In this document: piece by piece, positions 45,818 to 53,410 of the stretch
How the letters are laid out: each line of letters begins with the position of its first letter
How positions within the stretch are numbered: position 1 is the first letter of the stretch
Source: Bosea sp. 29B
GTDB lineage: Bacteria; Pseudomonadota; Alphaproteobacteria; Rhizobiales; Beijerinckiaceae
Assembly: GCF_902506165.1 (NCBI RefSeq)
Contig: NZ_LR733817.1
Span: 2,449,408 to 2,513,407, forward strand
Direction of reading: 5' to 3'
Length of the DNA: 64,000 nucleotides
Notes under the pieces: generated by a model
Databases searched by the model: none
Seen by the model: the letters and a program-made list of their open reading frames with translations, nothing else
What the model was told of the DNA's origin: nothing
Position numbers and translations under genes: made by a program

Positions 45818-47553
45818 GCGCTCACCTCGCGGGTGGGGACCGGTTTTGCCTGTTCGATCTCGACCACGCCGCCGGGCGTGATCATGCCGGAGATCGCCGA
45901 GCGTGGGCCGAACTGGGCGACGCGGCCCTCGCGCAGCACCAGGATCTTGTCGACGATCTGCATCACCGAGGGGCGGTGCGCGATCAGGATCACGATCGCG
46001 CCGCTCTCGCGGGCGGCGTTGATCGCCCGGATCAGGCTCTGCTCGCCCTCGGTGTCGAGATTGGCGTTGGGCTCGTCGAGCACGACGAGGCGCGGCATGC
46101 CGTAGAGCGCCCGCGCCAGGCCGATGCGCTGGCGCTGGCCGCCGGACAATTTGAAATCGCTGTCGGCGACATTGGTGTCGTAGCCGAGCGGCAGGCGGCC
46201 GATCAGCTCGTGCACGCCGGCGATCCGCGCCGCCTCCAGGATGGCATGCGGATCGGGTTTGCGCATGCGGGCGATGTTCTCGGCGATGGTGCCGTCGAGC
46301 AGCGAGACCGATTGCGGGAGATAGCCGACCATGTCGCCGAAGGAGCCGCGCTCCCACAGATAGGTGTTGTGGCCGTCGAGATAGACGCCGCCGACATTCG
46401 GCTTGAGCACGCCGACGATCAGGCGCGCCAGCGTCGATTTGCCGGCTCCCGATGGCCCGACCAGGCCGAGCACCTCGCCCGGCTCGAGCGTGAAGGAGAC
46501 GCCCTTGATCACCGTCTGCTCGCCGCCCCTGGGCGCGTAGACCAGCCGGTCGATGACGAGGTCGCCCTGCGTCGCCGGGGTCGGCACGCTCTGGCGCTGC
46601 GAACTCTGCGACTGCAGAAGGTCGCGCACGCGCTTCCAGGCCGCGGCGGCGAGCACCCATTGCCGCCAGTCGGTGATCATCGAGTCGAACGGTGCCAGCA
46701 GGCGGCCGAGCAGGATGCTGCCGGCCATCAGCGTGCCGGCGGTGACCTCGTGCCGGATGATCAGCACGGCGCCGGTCGCGTAGATCGCGAGCTGCATGGT
46801 CATGCGGCTGGCGCGGGTGATGGCGGCGATGAACTTGCCGCGGCGCGTGCCGAGATCGAGATGCTCCAGCATGGCGATCTGCTTGGCCCGCCAGCGGCTG
46901 GACAGGGCCGGCAGCATGCCCATCGCCTCGATCGTCTCGGCATGGCGCAAGGTGGCGCTGATCTCGTTGATCGAGGCGACGCCCTCCTCGTTCGCCTCCT
47001 TCAGCGCCCGCCGCGTCAGCATGTCCGAGACGACGCCGAGCAGCAGCAGGATCAGCAGCGAGGCGAGACCGACGAGGCCGTAGATCCAGTGGAAGGCGAA
47101 GAGCACGGCGAGGAAGATCGGCGACCACATCGCCTCCAGCGGCGTCGCGATCGCCGAGCTCGCGATGAAGTAGCGGAGCTCGTTGAGATCGCGGATCGCC
47201 TGCGTCGCCTGGCCGGAGCCCTTCTCCAGCGAGGTCGAGACGGCGGCCTGCAGCGCCGGCAGGTTGAGCCGGCGGGCGAGGATGCTTGCCATCGCCTGGA
47301 AGGTCAGCGAGCGGATGAACTCGATCGTACCGTAGAGCGCCAGCGCCCCGGCCGCGATCACCAGCAGCATGGTCAGCGTGTCATAGCTGCGGCTGACGAT
47401 GACACGGTCCTGAACCTGCAGCATGAACATCGGCACGGTCAGCAGCAGGATGTTGACGCAGAAGCTGAGGAAGGCGGCATAGGCCAGCCCCCCGGCAAAG
47501 CCGCGCTGCAGACCACGAATCAGGACGTCGGCAGGCTGGGTCGCAACCTTCAT
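45814..47553 (-). CDS. Type I secretion ABC exporter (PrtD family)
   Basis: The 579-residue protein joins a six-helix membrane domain (AFLSFCVNILLLTVPMFMLQ is helix 1) and an ATPase domain with Walker A GPSGAGKS, signature [16 protein letters not shown] and Walker B LVVLDEPNANLD. It lacks the N-terminal peptidase-like domain of bacteriocin exporters, as in PrtD/AprD enzymes that export RTX proteins. It heads the leftward T1SS unit and should export the RTX protein encoded downstream. Confidence 0.94.
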   Translation of the reverse strand: MKVATQPADVLIRGLQRGFAGGLAYAAFLSFCVNILLLTVPMFMLQVQDRVIVSRSYDTLTMLLVIAAGALALYGTIEFIRSLTFQAMASILARRLNLPALQAAVSTSLEKGSGQATQAIRDLNELRYFIASSAIATPLEAMWSPIFLAVLFAFHWIYGLVGLASLLILLLLGVVSDMLTRRALKEANEEGVASINEISATLRHAETIEAMGMLPALSSRWRAKQIAMLEHLDLGTRRGKFIAAITRASRMTMQLAIYATGAVLIIRHEVTAGTLMAGSILLGRLLAPFDSMITDWRQWVLAAAAWKRVRDLLQSQSSQRQSVPTPATQGDLVIDRLVYAPRGGEQTVIKGVSFTLEPGEVLGLVGPSGAGKSTLARLIVGVLKPNVGGVYLDGHNTYLWERGSFGDMVGYLPQSVSLLDGTIAENIARMRKPDPHAILEAARIAGVHELIGRLPLGYDTNVADSDFKLSGGQRQRIGLARALYGMPRLVVLDEPNANLDTEGEQSLIRAINAARESGAIVILIAHRPSVMQIVDKILVLREGRVAQFGPRSAISGMITPGGVVEIEQAKPVPTREVSA

Positions 47554-47876
47554 GCAGGTCTCCGAATGGGGCTGGCCATCAGATGGCGCCGTCGACGCCT
47601 ATGCCGATACGGCAGGTTCTGAACGTTATAAAAGCGTGCCACATAAGTCATGTCTATAATATGACAGATGAGGCCTTGTGAAATAACGGCATTTACCGAG
47701 AATATGGCAGAAGCGTGCTAAATTTCAAATTTTGAAACAGTTCATGACTATGTTCAGTTCGATAAAATCTTAATCTCATTCGGTTCGGGGTGGCATGTGC
47801 TTTGCGTATAGGCTATTCGTCAGCCGAAGGGGCTCGGAGGGCTGACTGCTCATTTCGAGATCAGGCGGAGTAGGGA
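47554..47876. promoter_or_regulatory. Divergent A+T-rich control region between T1SS and MarR genes
   Basis: This 323-base region holds no gene and is A+T-rich from about 47620 to 47790. It contains a 15-base palindrome, TTTCAAATTTTGAAA, at 47723-47737, a TATAAT at 47655-47660 on the plus strand with no clear -35 partner, and TATAAC (minus strand of 47625-47630) that could serve the T1SS genes. It probably holds promoters for both directions. Confidence 0.5.
47723..47737. promoter_or_regulatory. 15-bp palindrome, candidate operator
   Basis: TTTCAAA and TTTGAAA face each other around one T in the divergent region between the T1SS ABC gene and the MarR-type gene. MarR-family regulators bind palindromes of this size. 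That this regulator binds here is inferred from position. Confidence 0.5.
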
Positions 47877-48497
47877 ATGCATCTAAAACCCCATGATGGC
47901 GCTCGATTCCTAGGCAATGGTTTCAACGGAGATCCCCCCGACGGCATCCGCCGTCTCGAAGCCGAATCAGCACCGGCGCGGGCGCCGGTGTCGCAGCTCG
48001 ACCTCGCCCGCATGGTCGAGCGGGTCAGCCGGCGTTTCCTCGACTATCTCAGGCTCGAGCTGACCAAGCTCGGCGTCGACGACATCTCGCCCTCGCAGGT
48101 GATGGTGCTGTTCACCATCGGCTCCGGCGAGATCGCGGTGCGCGATCTGCTCGACCGCGGCCACTATGTCGGCTCGAACGCCTCCTACAACCTCAAGCAG
48201 CTGGTCGAGAGCGGCTATCTGGAGCGGGGGGCCTCGCCGCGCGACCGCCGTCTCGCCCGGATCTCGCTCTCGCCGAAAGGGCAACTTCTCGTCGAGCGGT
48301 TGAAGCTCCTCGATGAGACCAGCCAGTTCGGCCAGGGCCAGGATATCGACACCGAGGGCGACCTCCAGACCACTCACGATACGCTGCGCCGCCTCGAACA
48401 ATGGTGGGGCGATGCGCTGCGTTATGGCGGGATCCTGCTGGCTTCATGCACGTCCTATTCGTTCATCGTTCAGGATCTGGTCAGTTCGCTCACCTGA
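47877..48497 (+). CDS. MarR-type winged-helix regulator (LdtR-like)
   Basis: The 206-residue protein has a variable N-terminus, then LDLARMVERVSRRFLDYLRL, DISPSQVMVLFTIGSGEIAV, the recognition part GHYVGSNASYNLKQLVESGY and the wing ASPRDRRLARISLSPKGQLL. This is the pattern of alphaproteobacterial MarR regulators like LdtR. Its last 17 residues run into the next gene: a 52-base overlap with the GT4 start at 48446. It faces the T1SS genes and may regulate the whole locus. Confidence 0.82.
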   Translation: MHLKPHDGARFLGNGFNGDPPDGIRRLEAESAPARAPVSQLDLARMVERVSRRFLDYLRLELTKLGVDDISPSQVMVLFTIGSGEIAVRDLLDRGHYVGSNASYNLKQLVESGYLERGASPRDRRLARISLSPKGQLLVERLKLLDETSQFGQGQDIDTEGDLQTTHDTLRRLEQWWGDALRYGGILLASCTSYSFIVQDLVSSLT

Positions 48498-49663
48498 TCC
48501 AGCGCCTCGTCGCCGAGGGTGGCGAGGTCACGCTGGTGACGGAGAAGCCTGAACCGGATCGCCCGGGCGTGAGGCAGATCGCTTATTCCGTCGGCGAGCC
48601 GGCGACCGCGCATGCGACGCTGGCCGCCACCGACTACCATGTGCGCACTGGCGAGGCGGTTGCCGCCGAGTTGAGCAGATTGCACCGGCACGACCGGCCG
48701 GATGCGATCCTCGGCCATGTCGGCTGGGGTGGCATGCTCTTCGCCAAGGACGCGATGCCGGGCGTGCCGCTGATCGGCTATTGCGAGTATTTCTACAACG
48801 CGGCCGGCTCCGACCTCGACTTCGACATAGGCATCCCCGTGCCGGACGCCGAGCGGCGACGCATCCGCATGCGCAACGCCGCCCAGCTGGTGACGCTGCA
48901 GGCGCTCGACTTCGCTTATGCGCCGACGCGCTGGCAGCAGCTGCAATACCCGCGGGCTCTGCAGCAGCGCATCGCCGTCTGCCATGACGGCATCGACATC
49001 CATTTTTGTCGGCCTGACGCGCAGGCGGCGTTCACCCTGCCCGATGGGCGCGTGCTTCGTCCCGGCGATCCCGTTGTCACCTTCGCCGCTCGCGACCTCG
49101 ACCCCTATCGGGGCTATCCGCAATTCATGCGCGCCGCGGCCCGGATCGCGCAGGAACGGCCCGAGGTGGTCTTCGTCGCGGTCGGCGGCGACGGGCCGGG
49201 CTATGGCCGGCCGCGCCCGGACGGGCAGCTCTGGCGCGAGGTCATGCTGGAGGAGACCGGCCTCGGCGATCGCATCGTCCATATTCCCTGGCTTGCCCAT
49301 GCCGACCTGATCAGGCTGTTCCAGGTCTCGGCCGCCCATGTCTATCTGAGCGTCCCCTTCGTGCTGTCCTGGTCGATGCTGGAAGCGATGGCCTGCGGTG
49401 CGCTGGTCGTCGGCTCGGCGACGCCGCCGGTGCAGGAGGTGATCCGCCACGGCGCCAACGGCCTGCTCGCCCCCTTCTTCGACGAGGCGCGATTGGCGAA
49501 GACAGTCATCGCTGTGCTCGACAGGCAGGCCGAGCTCGCACCGCTGCGCGCTGCGGCGCGCCAGACGGTGATTGCGCGCTATGAGCGCGAGGCTTGCGTC
49601 GATCGCCAGCTCGGCTTCATCGGCCGGCTGGTCGCCGAAGACGACCTCTTGGCGGCGCAGTAG
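48446..49663 (+). CDS. Family 4 glycosyltransferase
   Basis: The 405-residue protein begins MHVLFVHRSGSGQFAHLIQR, carries GYCEYFYNAAGSDLDFDIGI, which is typical of the GT4 N-terminal Glyco_trans_4_3 domain, and a donor-site end SWSMLEAMACGALVVGSATP. It starts inside the end of the MarR-type gene. It is the third GT4 of the locus and unlike the other two lacks their Cys cluster. It likely works with the glycan operon though on the other strand. Confidence 0.88.
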   Translation: MHVLFVHRSGSGQFAHLIQRLVAEGGEVTLVTEKPEPDRPGVRQIAYSVGEPATAHATLAATDYHVRTGEAVAAELSRLHRHDRPDAILGHVGWGGMLFAKDAMPGVPLIGYCEYFYNAAGSDLDFDIGIPVPDAERRRIRMRNAAQLVTLQALDFAYAPTRWQQLQYPRALQQRIAVCHDGIDIHFCRPDAQAAFTLPDGRVLRPGDPVVTFAARDLDPYRGYPQFMRAAARIAQERPEVVFVAVGGDGPGYGRPRPDGQLWREVMLEETGLGDRIVHIPWLAHADLIRLFQVSAAHVYLSVPFVLSWSMLEAMACGALVVGSATPPVQEVIRHGANGLLAPFFDEARLAKTVIAVLDRQAELAPLRAAARQTVIARYEREACVDRQLGFIGRLVAEDDLLAAQ

Positions 49664-49672
49664 CCGGCTGGC

Positions 49673-50050
49673 TCAGCCGGCGGTGGACGTGTCCAACGGC
49701 AATGGTCCGAAGAAGCCGATGATCTGGGTGATCCGGCCATCATCCCCGATAACGGCGATGTCGAGCCCTTCCGGCAGCGTCGTGCCGTCGGCCTCGATCG
49801 CCCGCCAGGCGAAGCGGGCAAAGCCATGATGATGCTGGACCGCGCTGGTCCTGACCACGCGGGCGCCAGGGCGCTGCGCCAGCACCCCGGCGATGTGTTC
49901 GAGCAGGGCCTCGGCGCCGTGGGCATCGGCCCTCGGGTCGGTGTAGCGTCCGCCGTCAGCCCAGACTTCAGCTAGCGCGGCGGCGCGCGCTGCCGGCTCA
50001 GGATCGGACCAGGCTTCGCAATAACGGTCGATGATCGCCTCGATCGACAT
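49673..50050 (-). CDS. SnoaL/NTF2-fold protein
   Basis: The 125-residue protein (MSIEAIIDRYCEAWSDPEPA) has the cone-shaped NTF2-like pattern: helix, VWADGGRYTDPRADAHGAEA, VRTSAVQHHHGFARFAWRAI and a final sheet IAVIGDDGRITQIIGFFGPL. Family members range from isomerases to binding proteins. It is 28 bases downstream of the OsmC gene on the same strand. Function unknown. Confidence 0.75.
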   Translation of the reverse strand: MSIEAIIDRYCEAWSDPEPAARAAALAEVWADGGRYTDPRADAHGAEALLEHIAGVLAQRPGARVVRTSAVQHHHGFARFAWRAIEADGTTLPEGLDIAVIGDDGRITQIIGFFGPLPLDTSTAG

Positions 50051-50078
50051 GGCCGATCCCTTCTATGCAGTGCCGATC

Positions 50079-50561
50079 TCAGGCTGCGCTCTGATAGGCC
50101 CAGCTGCCATGCGTCTCCAAAGCCGAGCGTACCGAATTGGCCAGGAAGCAGTTGGCATGGGCGTCGTGATGCAGCGCTTCGACGGCGGCCTCGTCCGGCA
50201 CCTTCTGTCCGCTGAAGACGATATGCGGCTTCAGCGTCACCGTTGCGACCCACTCCTTGCCGTCGGCATTCTTCAGCATCTTGCCTTCGGCGGCATCGGC
50301 ATAGCTGTCCACCCGGTAGCCGCGCAGGGCCGCCAGATTGAGGAACCAGAGCATGTGGCAGCTCGATAGGGCCGCGACGTAGGCCTCCTCCGGATCGACA
50401 TTGGCCGGGTTGGAGAAGGGCACGCGCACCACATGCGGCGAGCTCGAAGCCGGCACTTCCAGCCCGCCATCGAAGCGCCAGAGATGGGCGCGGCTGTAGC
50501 GGTTGTCGAGAAAGGCCTCATCGCCGCGCTGCCAGGTGATCGTCGCGCCATGCGTCGCCAT
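50079..50561 (-). CDS. OsmC-family peroxiredoxin-like protein
   Basis: The 160-residue protein has NPANVDPEEAYVAALSSCHMLWFLNLA with one of the two redox Cys, and DAHANCFLANSV with the other. These are the OsmC/Ohr thiol pair that reduces organic hydroperoxides. The ATG at 50561 overlaps the GntR stop by one base (TGATG). A role in detoxification is probable. Confidence 0.85.
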   Translation of the reverse strand: MATHGATITWQRGDEAFLDNRYSRAHLWRFDGGLEVPASSSPHVVRVPFSNPANVDPEEAYVAALSSCHMLWFLNLAALRGYRVDSYADAAEGKMLKNADGKEWVATVTLKPHIVFSGQKVPDEAAVEALHHDAHANCFLANSVRSALETHGSWAYQSAA

Positions 50562-51220
50562 CAACTCTCTCCTTCTCCGGAGCAGGCCGCGAGCACGACC
50601 GCCCGCGTCCCCTGCAAATGCTGTTCGAGGATCGTCTGGGCGGCGGCCGCATCGCCCGCCGCGACCGCGGCGATCAGCCGGCGATGTTCGTCGGCCCAGC
50701 CCTGCTTGCGCGCCCCGGGGCCGAGCGCCTGTGCGCTGAAGCGGTCGATCGGCGCGCGCAGCTGCCGGAACAGGGCAAGGCTGCGCGGGCGCTCGGCCGG
50801 CGCATAGAGCGCCTCGTGGAAAGCGATGTCGCCGGAAATCCAGCCAAGCCGGTCCTCGGCGTCCTCAAGCCTGTCCTGCAGCCGCGTCAGTTCACGCAGC
50901 GAGCGCTGGTCGTGCCGGCCGAGCGCCCGCGCCAGGAGGTCGCCCTCGACCAGCAGCCTGAGATCGAACAGTTCGTCGATCTCCTGTGCTTGCGGCCGGC
51001 TCACGCGGGCGCCGCGATAATGTGCGATCTCGAGCAGGCCCTCGCTCTGCAACTGCGCCAACGCTTCGCGCACCGGTATGCGGCTGACGCCGTATTCGGC
51101 TGCGATCTGCTCCTGCCGCAACAGTTCGCCCGGCCGCCACCGGCCGGCATCGATCGCCTCGCGCAGGCGCTGGGCCAAGGCGGATGCGGTCGTGGCAGCG
51201 GCGAGTTGGGAGGTTATCAT
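50561..51220 (-). CDS. GntR-family (FCD) transcriptional regulator
   Basis: The 219-residue protein has a GntR winged helix (LRQEQIAAEYGVSRIPVREA, LAQLQSEGLLEI) and an all-helical FCD ligand domain with the metal-site segments LRLLVEGDLLARAL, DIAFHEALY and DEHRRLIAAVAAGDAAAA. It precedes and overlaps the OsmC gene, suggesting it controls this unit. An operator-like repeat is just upstream of its start. The start at 51220 (MITSQLAA) is chosen over longer open frame. Confidence 0.87.
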   Translation of the reverse strand: MITSQLAAATTASALAQRLREAIDAGRWRPGELLRQEQIAAEYGVSRIPVREALAQLQSEGLLEIAHYRGARVSRPQAQEIDELFDLRLLVEGDLLARALGRHDQRSLRELTRLQDRLEDAEDRLGWISGDIAFHEALYAPAERPRSLALFRQLRAPIDRFSAQALGPGARKQGWADEHRRLIAAVAAGDAAAAQTILEQHLQGTRAVVLAACSGEGES

Positions 51221-51221
51221 A

Positions 51222-51235
51222 GGATAATTGTATCC
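51222..51235. promoter_or_regulatory. Candidate GntR operator
   Basis: GGATAATTGTATCC has GGATA/TATCC arms with a 4-base spacer and lies directly before the GntR start. The site lies between the divergent GntR and AMP nucleosidase genes. Autoregulation is likely but inferred. Confidence 0.45.
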
Positions 51236-51306
51236 AAAACTTGCATGACCGCAAGCGCCCCGTTTCGGCGCTGTTGTCAGAGGCTCACTGGCGCAGTTAC
51301 AAGCAC

Positions 51307-51329
51307 CCCGAACGAGAGGATCGTTCGGG
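51307..51329 (+). promoter_or_regulatory. Leader hairpin presenting the amn Shine-Dalgarno in its loop
   Basis: CCCGAACGA (51307-51315) and TCGTTCGGG (51321-51329) are perfect partners. The five-base loop is GAGGA, the only ribosome-site-like sequence before the amn ATG at 51331. The stem ends one base before the start codon. This could control translation, or be an operator at DNA level. Confidence 0.5.
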
Positions 51330-51330
51330 C

Positions 51331-52785
51331 ATGACATTCGAGATCGCCGCCACCCCGCAGGAGGCCGTCGACCGGCTGGAGCTGCTCTACGAGCAGGCCC
51401 GGACGGCGCTGCGCGACGATTTGCAGCGCTTCTTCACCACCGCCGAGCCGCCGACGCCGGATGAGCGGGCGCTCTATCGCTACCCGATGCTGCGCGTCAC
51501 CTACGAGCCCTCGAAGCTGCCGGCGGCGACGCGGCGCGGTTATGCGAAATTCGCCACGCCGGGCATCTATTCGACGACGGTGACGCAGCCCGCCGAGTTC
51601 CGCGCCTATCTGCTCGATCAGCTCCAGCCGCTGGTCGACGAGTACGGAGCGACAATCGAGACCGGAATCAGCAGCCAGGAGATTCCCTACCCCTACGCGC
51701 TCGACGGCGGCGACGAGCTCGGCCGCGGCACGGTCACGGCCGCTGAGCTCGCCCGGCACTTCCCGACGCCGCTGCTGGCGTTGGTCGGCGACGAGATCGC
51801 CGACGGCACCTTCGAGATCGTCGAGGGCGAGCCGCGCCCGCTCTCGCTCTTCGATGCGGTCCGGGTGGATTACTCACTGCGCCGGCTGGTTCACTACACC
51901 GGCACCGACTGGCGCGCCGTGCAGCCCTGGGTGCTGCTGACCAACTACCATCGCTATGTCGACCAGTTCGTCCGGCTGGCCCTGGCCGAGATCGAGGCGG
52001 GGACCGCAGAGGCGCTCGTCGCGCCGGGCGGTATCCGCATCGATCGCGACGGTATCGACGTCAGCGCCGCCGAACGGGTGATGTCGGCGCCCTGGCACCG
52101 CTTCCAGATGCCGGCCTATCACCTGATCCGTTCGAGCGGCGAGGGCGTCACTTTGGTCAATATCGGCGTCGGCCCCTCCAATGCCAAGAATATCACTGAC
52201 CATCTCGCGGTGCTCAGGCCCAATTGCTGGCTGATGGTCGGCCATTGCGGTGGCCTGCGCCAGACGCAGATCATCGGCGATTACGTCCTCGCCCACGCCT
52301 ATCTCCGCCAGGACGGCATTCTGGACGAGTTGGTGCCGCCCGATGTGCCGGTCCCGGCGCTGGCGGAGGTCCAGGTTGCGTTGCAAGAGGCGGCGGCCGA
52401 AGTCACCGGTGAGAAGGGCGACCGGCTGAAGCAGCGCCTGCGCACCGGCACCGTCGTGACGCAGGACGATCGCAATTGGGAGCTGCGCTGGAGCAAGGAG
52501 CGCAAGCGCATCAACCTGTCGCGCGCCATTGCGGTTGACATGGAGTCCGGCACGATCGCGGCACAGGGCTATCGCCTGCGCGTGCCCTACGGCACCTTGC
52601 TCTGCGTCTCCGACAAGCCGCTGCACGGTGAGATCAAGCTGCCCGGCGCCGCCAACGCCTTCTACGAGCGCGCCGTCGGCGAGCACCTCAAGATCGGCCT
52701 CGCCGCGCTCGAGAAGCTCAAGAAAGCCGGCTCGTCGATCCATTCGCGCAAGCTCAGGAGCTTCGACGAGCCGCCGTTCCGCTAG
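51331..52785 (+). CDS. amn: AMP nucleosidase
   Basis: The 484-residue protein equals the E. coli enzyme in length. It has the AMP-nucleosidase N-terminal domain (YRYPMLRVTYEPSKLPAATR, SRPTGIYSTT-like FATPGIYSTTVTQP) and the phosphorylase-like C-terminal domain with VNIGVGPSNAKNITDHLAVL, MVGHCGGLRQTQIIGDYVLA and AVDMESGTIAAQGYR. It splits AMP into adenine and ribose 5-phosphate in the cytoplasm. The start at 51331 fits the family; the frame upstream crosses the leader hairpin. Confidence 0.95.
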   Translation: MTFEIAATPQEAVDRLELLYEQARTALRDDLQRFFTTAEPPTPDERALYRYPMLRVTYEPSKLPAATRRGYAKFATPGIYSTTVTQPAEFRAYLLDQLQPLVDEYGATIETGISSQEIPYPYALDGGDELGRGTVTAAELARHFPTPLLALVGDEIADGTFEIVEGEPRPLSLFDAVRVDYSLRRLVHYTGTDWRAVQPWVLLTNYHRYVDQFVRLALAEIEAGTAEALVAPGGIRIDRDGIDVSAAERVMSAPWHRFQMPAYHLIRSSGEGVTLVNIGVGPSNAKNITDHLAVLRPNCWLMVGHCGGLRQTQIIGDYVLAHAYLRQDGILDELVPPDVPVPALAEVQVALQEAAAEVTGEKGDRLKQRLRTGTVVTQDDRNWELRWSKERKRINLSRAIAVDMESGTIAAQGYRLRVPYGTLLCVSDKPLHGEIKLPGAANAFYERAVGEHLKIGLAALEKLKKAGSSIHSRKLRSFDEPPFR

Positions 52786-52789
52786 GAGC

Positions 52790-53410
52790 CTACCCCGCCG
52801 GGCAGGCCGCTCCGCTATCGGCCCAGGCCTGCATCAATTCGCCGAACTGCGCATTGGTCCCCGGAGCCGGCTGGCGGCCCTTGCCGGGGTTCCAGGCCCA
52901 GAGCACCAGCGTGTCCGAGGTGACGTGCTTGACGATCGCGGCGAGGTCGCGGCTGCCATTGCGGTTCTGGTCCTTGAGCTGCTCGCAGATCTGGCCGAGC
53001 GTCTTGCCTTCCCAGGCCATCGAGGCCGGAGCCAGCGCCCAATGGCCATCGCCGGGGATGCCGGCCGGGTCGAAGTTCTGCTTGCCGTGGCAGGTGGTGC
53101 AGGCGAGGCCGGGCGCGCCATGCCCGTCCTTGCCGCGCACCACCATCGGCTGGTGCAGCCGCCTCGCATCGCTCTGGCGCGGCCGCTCCGTCGCCGGATG
53201 GCAGTTCATGCAGCGCGGATGCTGCAGCACCTTGCCGATCTCGGTGAACAGCGCGACCGAGCGGTCGCGCTGATTGGCGACGCCAGCGAAGCTGGCGGCG
53301 GGGCGTAAGGCCGCCCCACCCGGTGCCGGCGCGGTCTGCGCCAGCGTCAAGGCGCTGCCGAGCAGCAGGGTGACGGCGGCAGCCGCCGTGGCGAGAGCGA
53401 TCGATCGCAT
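52790..53410 (-). CDS. Diheme cytochrome c associated with the molybdoenzyme
   Basis: The 206-residue protein has a signal peptide ([20 protein letters not shown]) and two heme-c sites, CMNCH and CTTCH. Its place directly after the molybdopterin subunit gene, overlapping its stop (TGATG), suggests that it accepts electrons from that periplasmic enzyme. It resembles cytochromes encoded beside isoquinoline 1-oxidoreductase-type genes. Only the two CxxCH sites are clear. Confidence 0.82.
   Translation of the reverse strand: MRSIALATAAAAVTLLLGSALTLAQTAPAPGGAALRPAASFAGVANQRDRSVALFTEIGKVLQHPRCMNCHPATERPRQSDARRLHQPMVVRGKDGHGAPGLACTTCHGKQNFDPAGIPGDGHWALAPASMAWEGKTLGQICEQLKDQNRNGSRDLAAIVKHVTSDTLVLWAWNPGKGRQPAPGTNAQFGELMQAWADSGAACPAG

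Noticed and set aside
44411..47622. Long plus-strand frames opposite the T1SS genes
   Set aside because: They mirror HlyD and ABC exporter genes and have shadow-type composition.
47655..47660. TATAAT as a -10 box of a plus-strand promoter
   Set aside because: No acceptable -35 lies 15-19 bases upstream and the distance to the MarR start is large; kept only as a note in the region entry.
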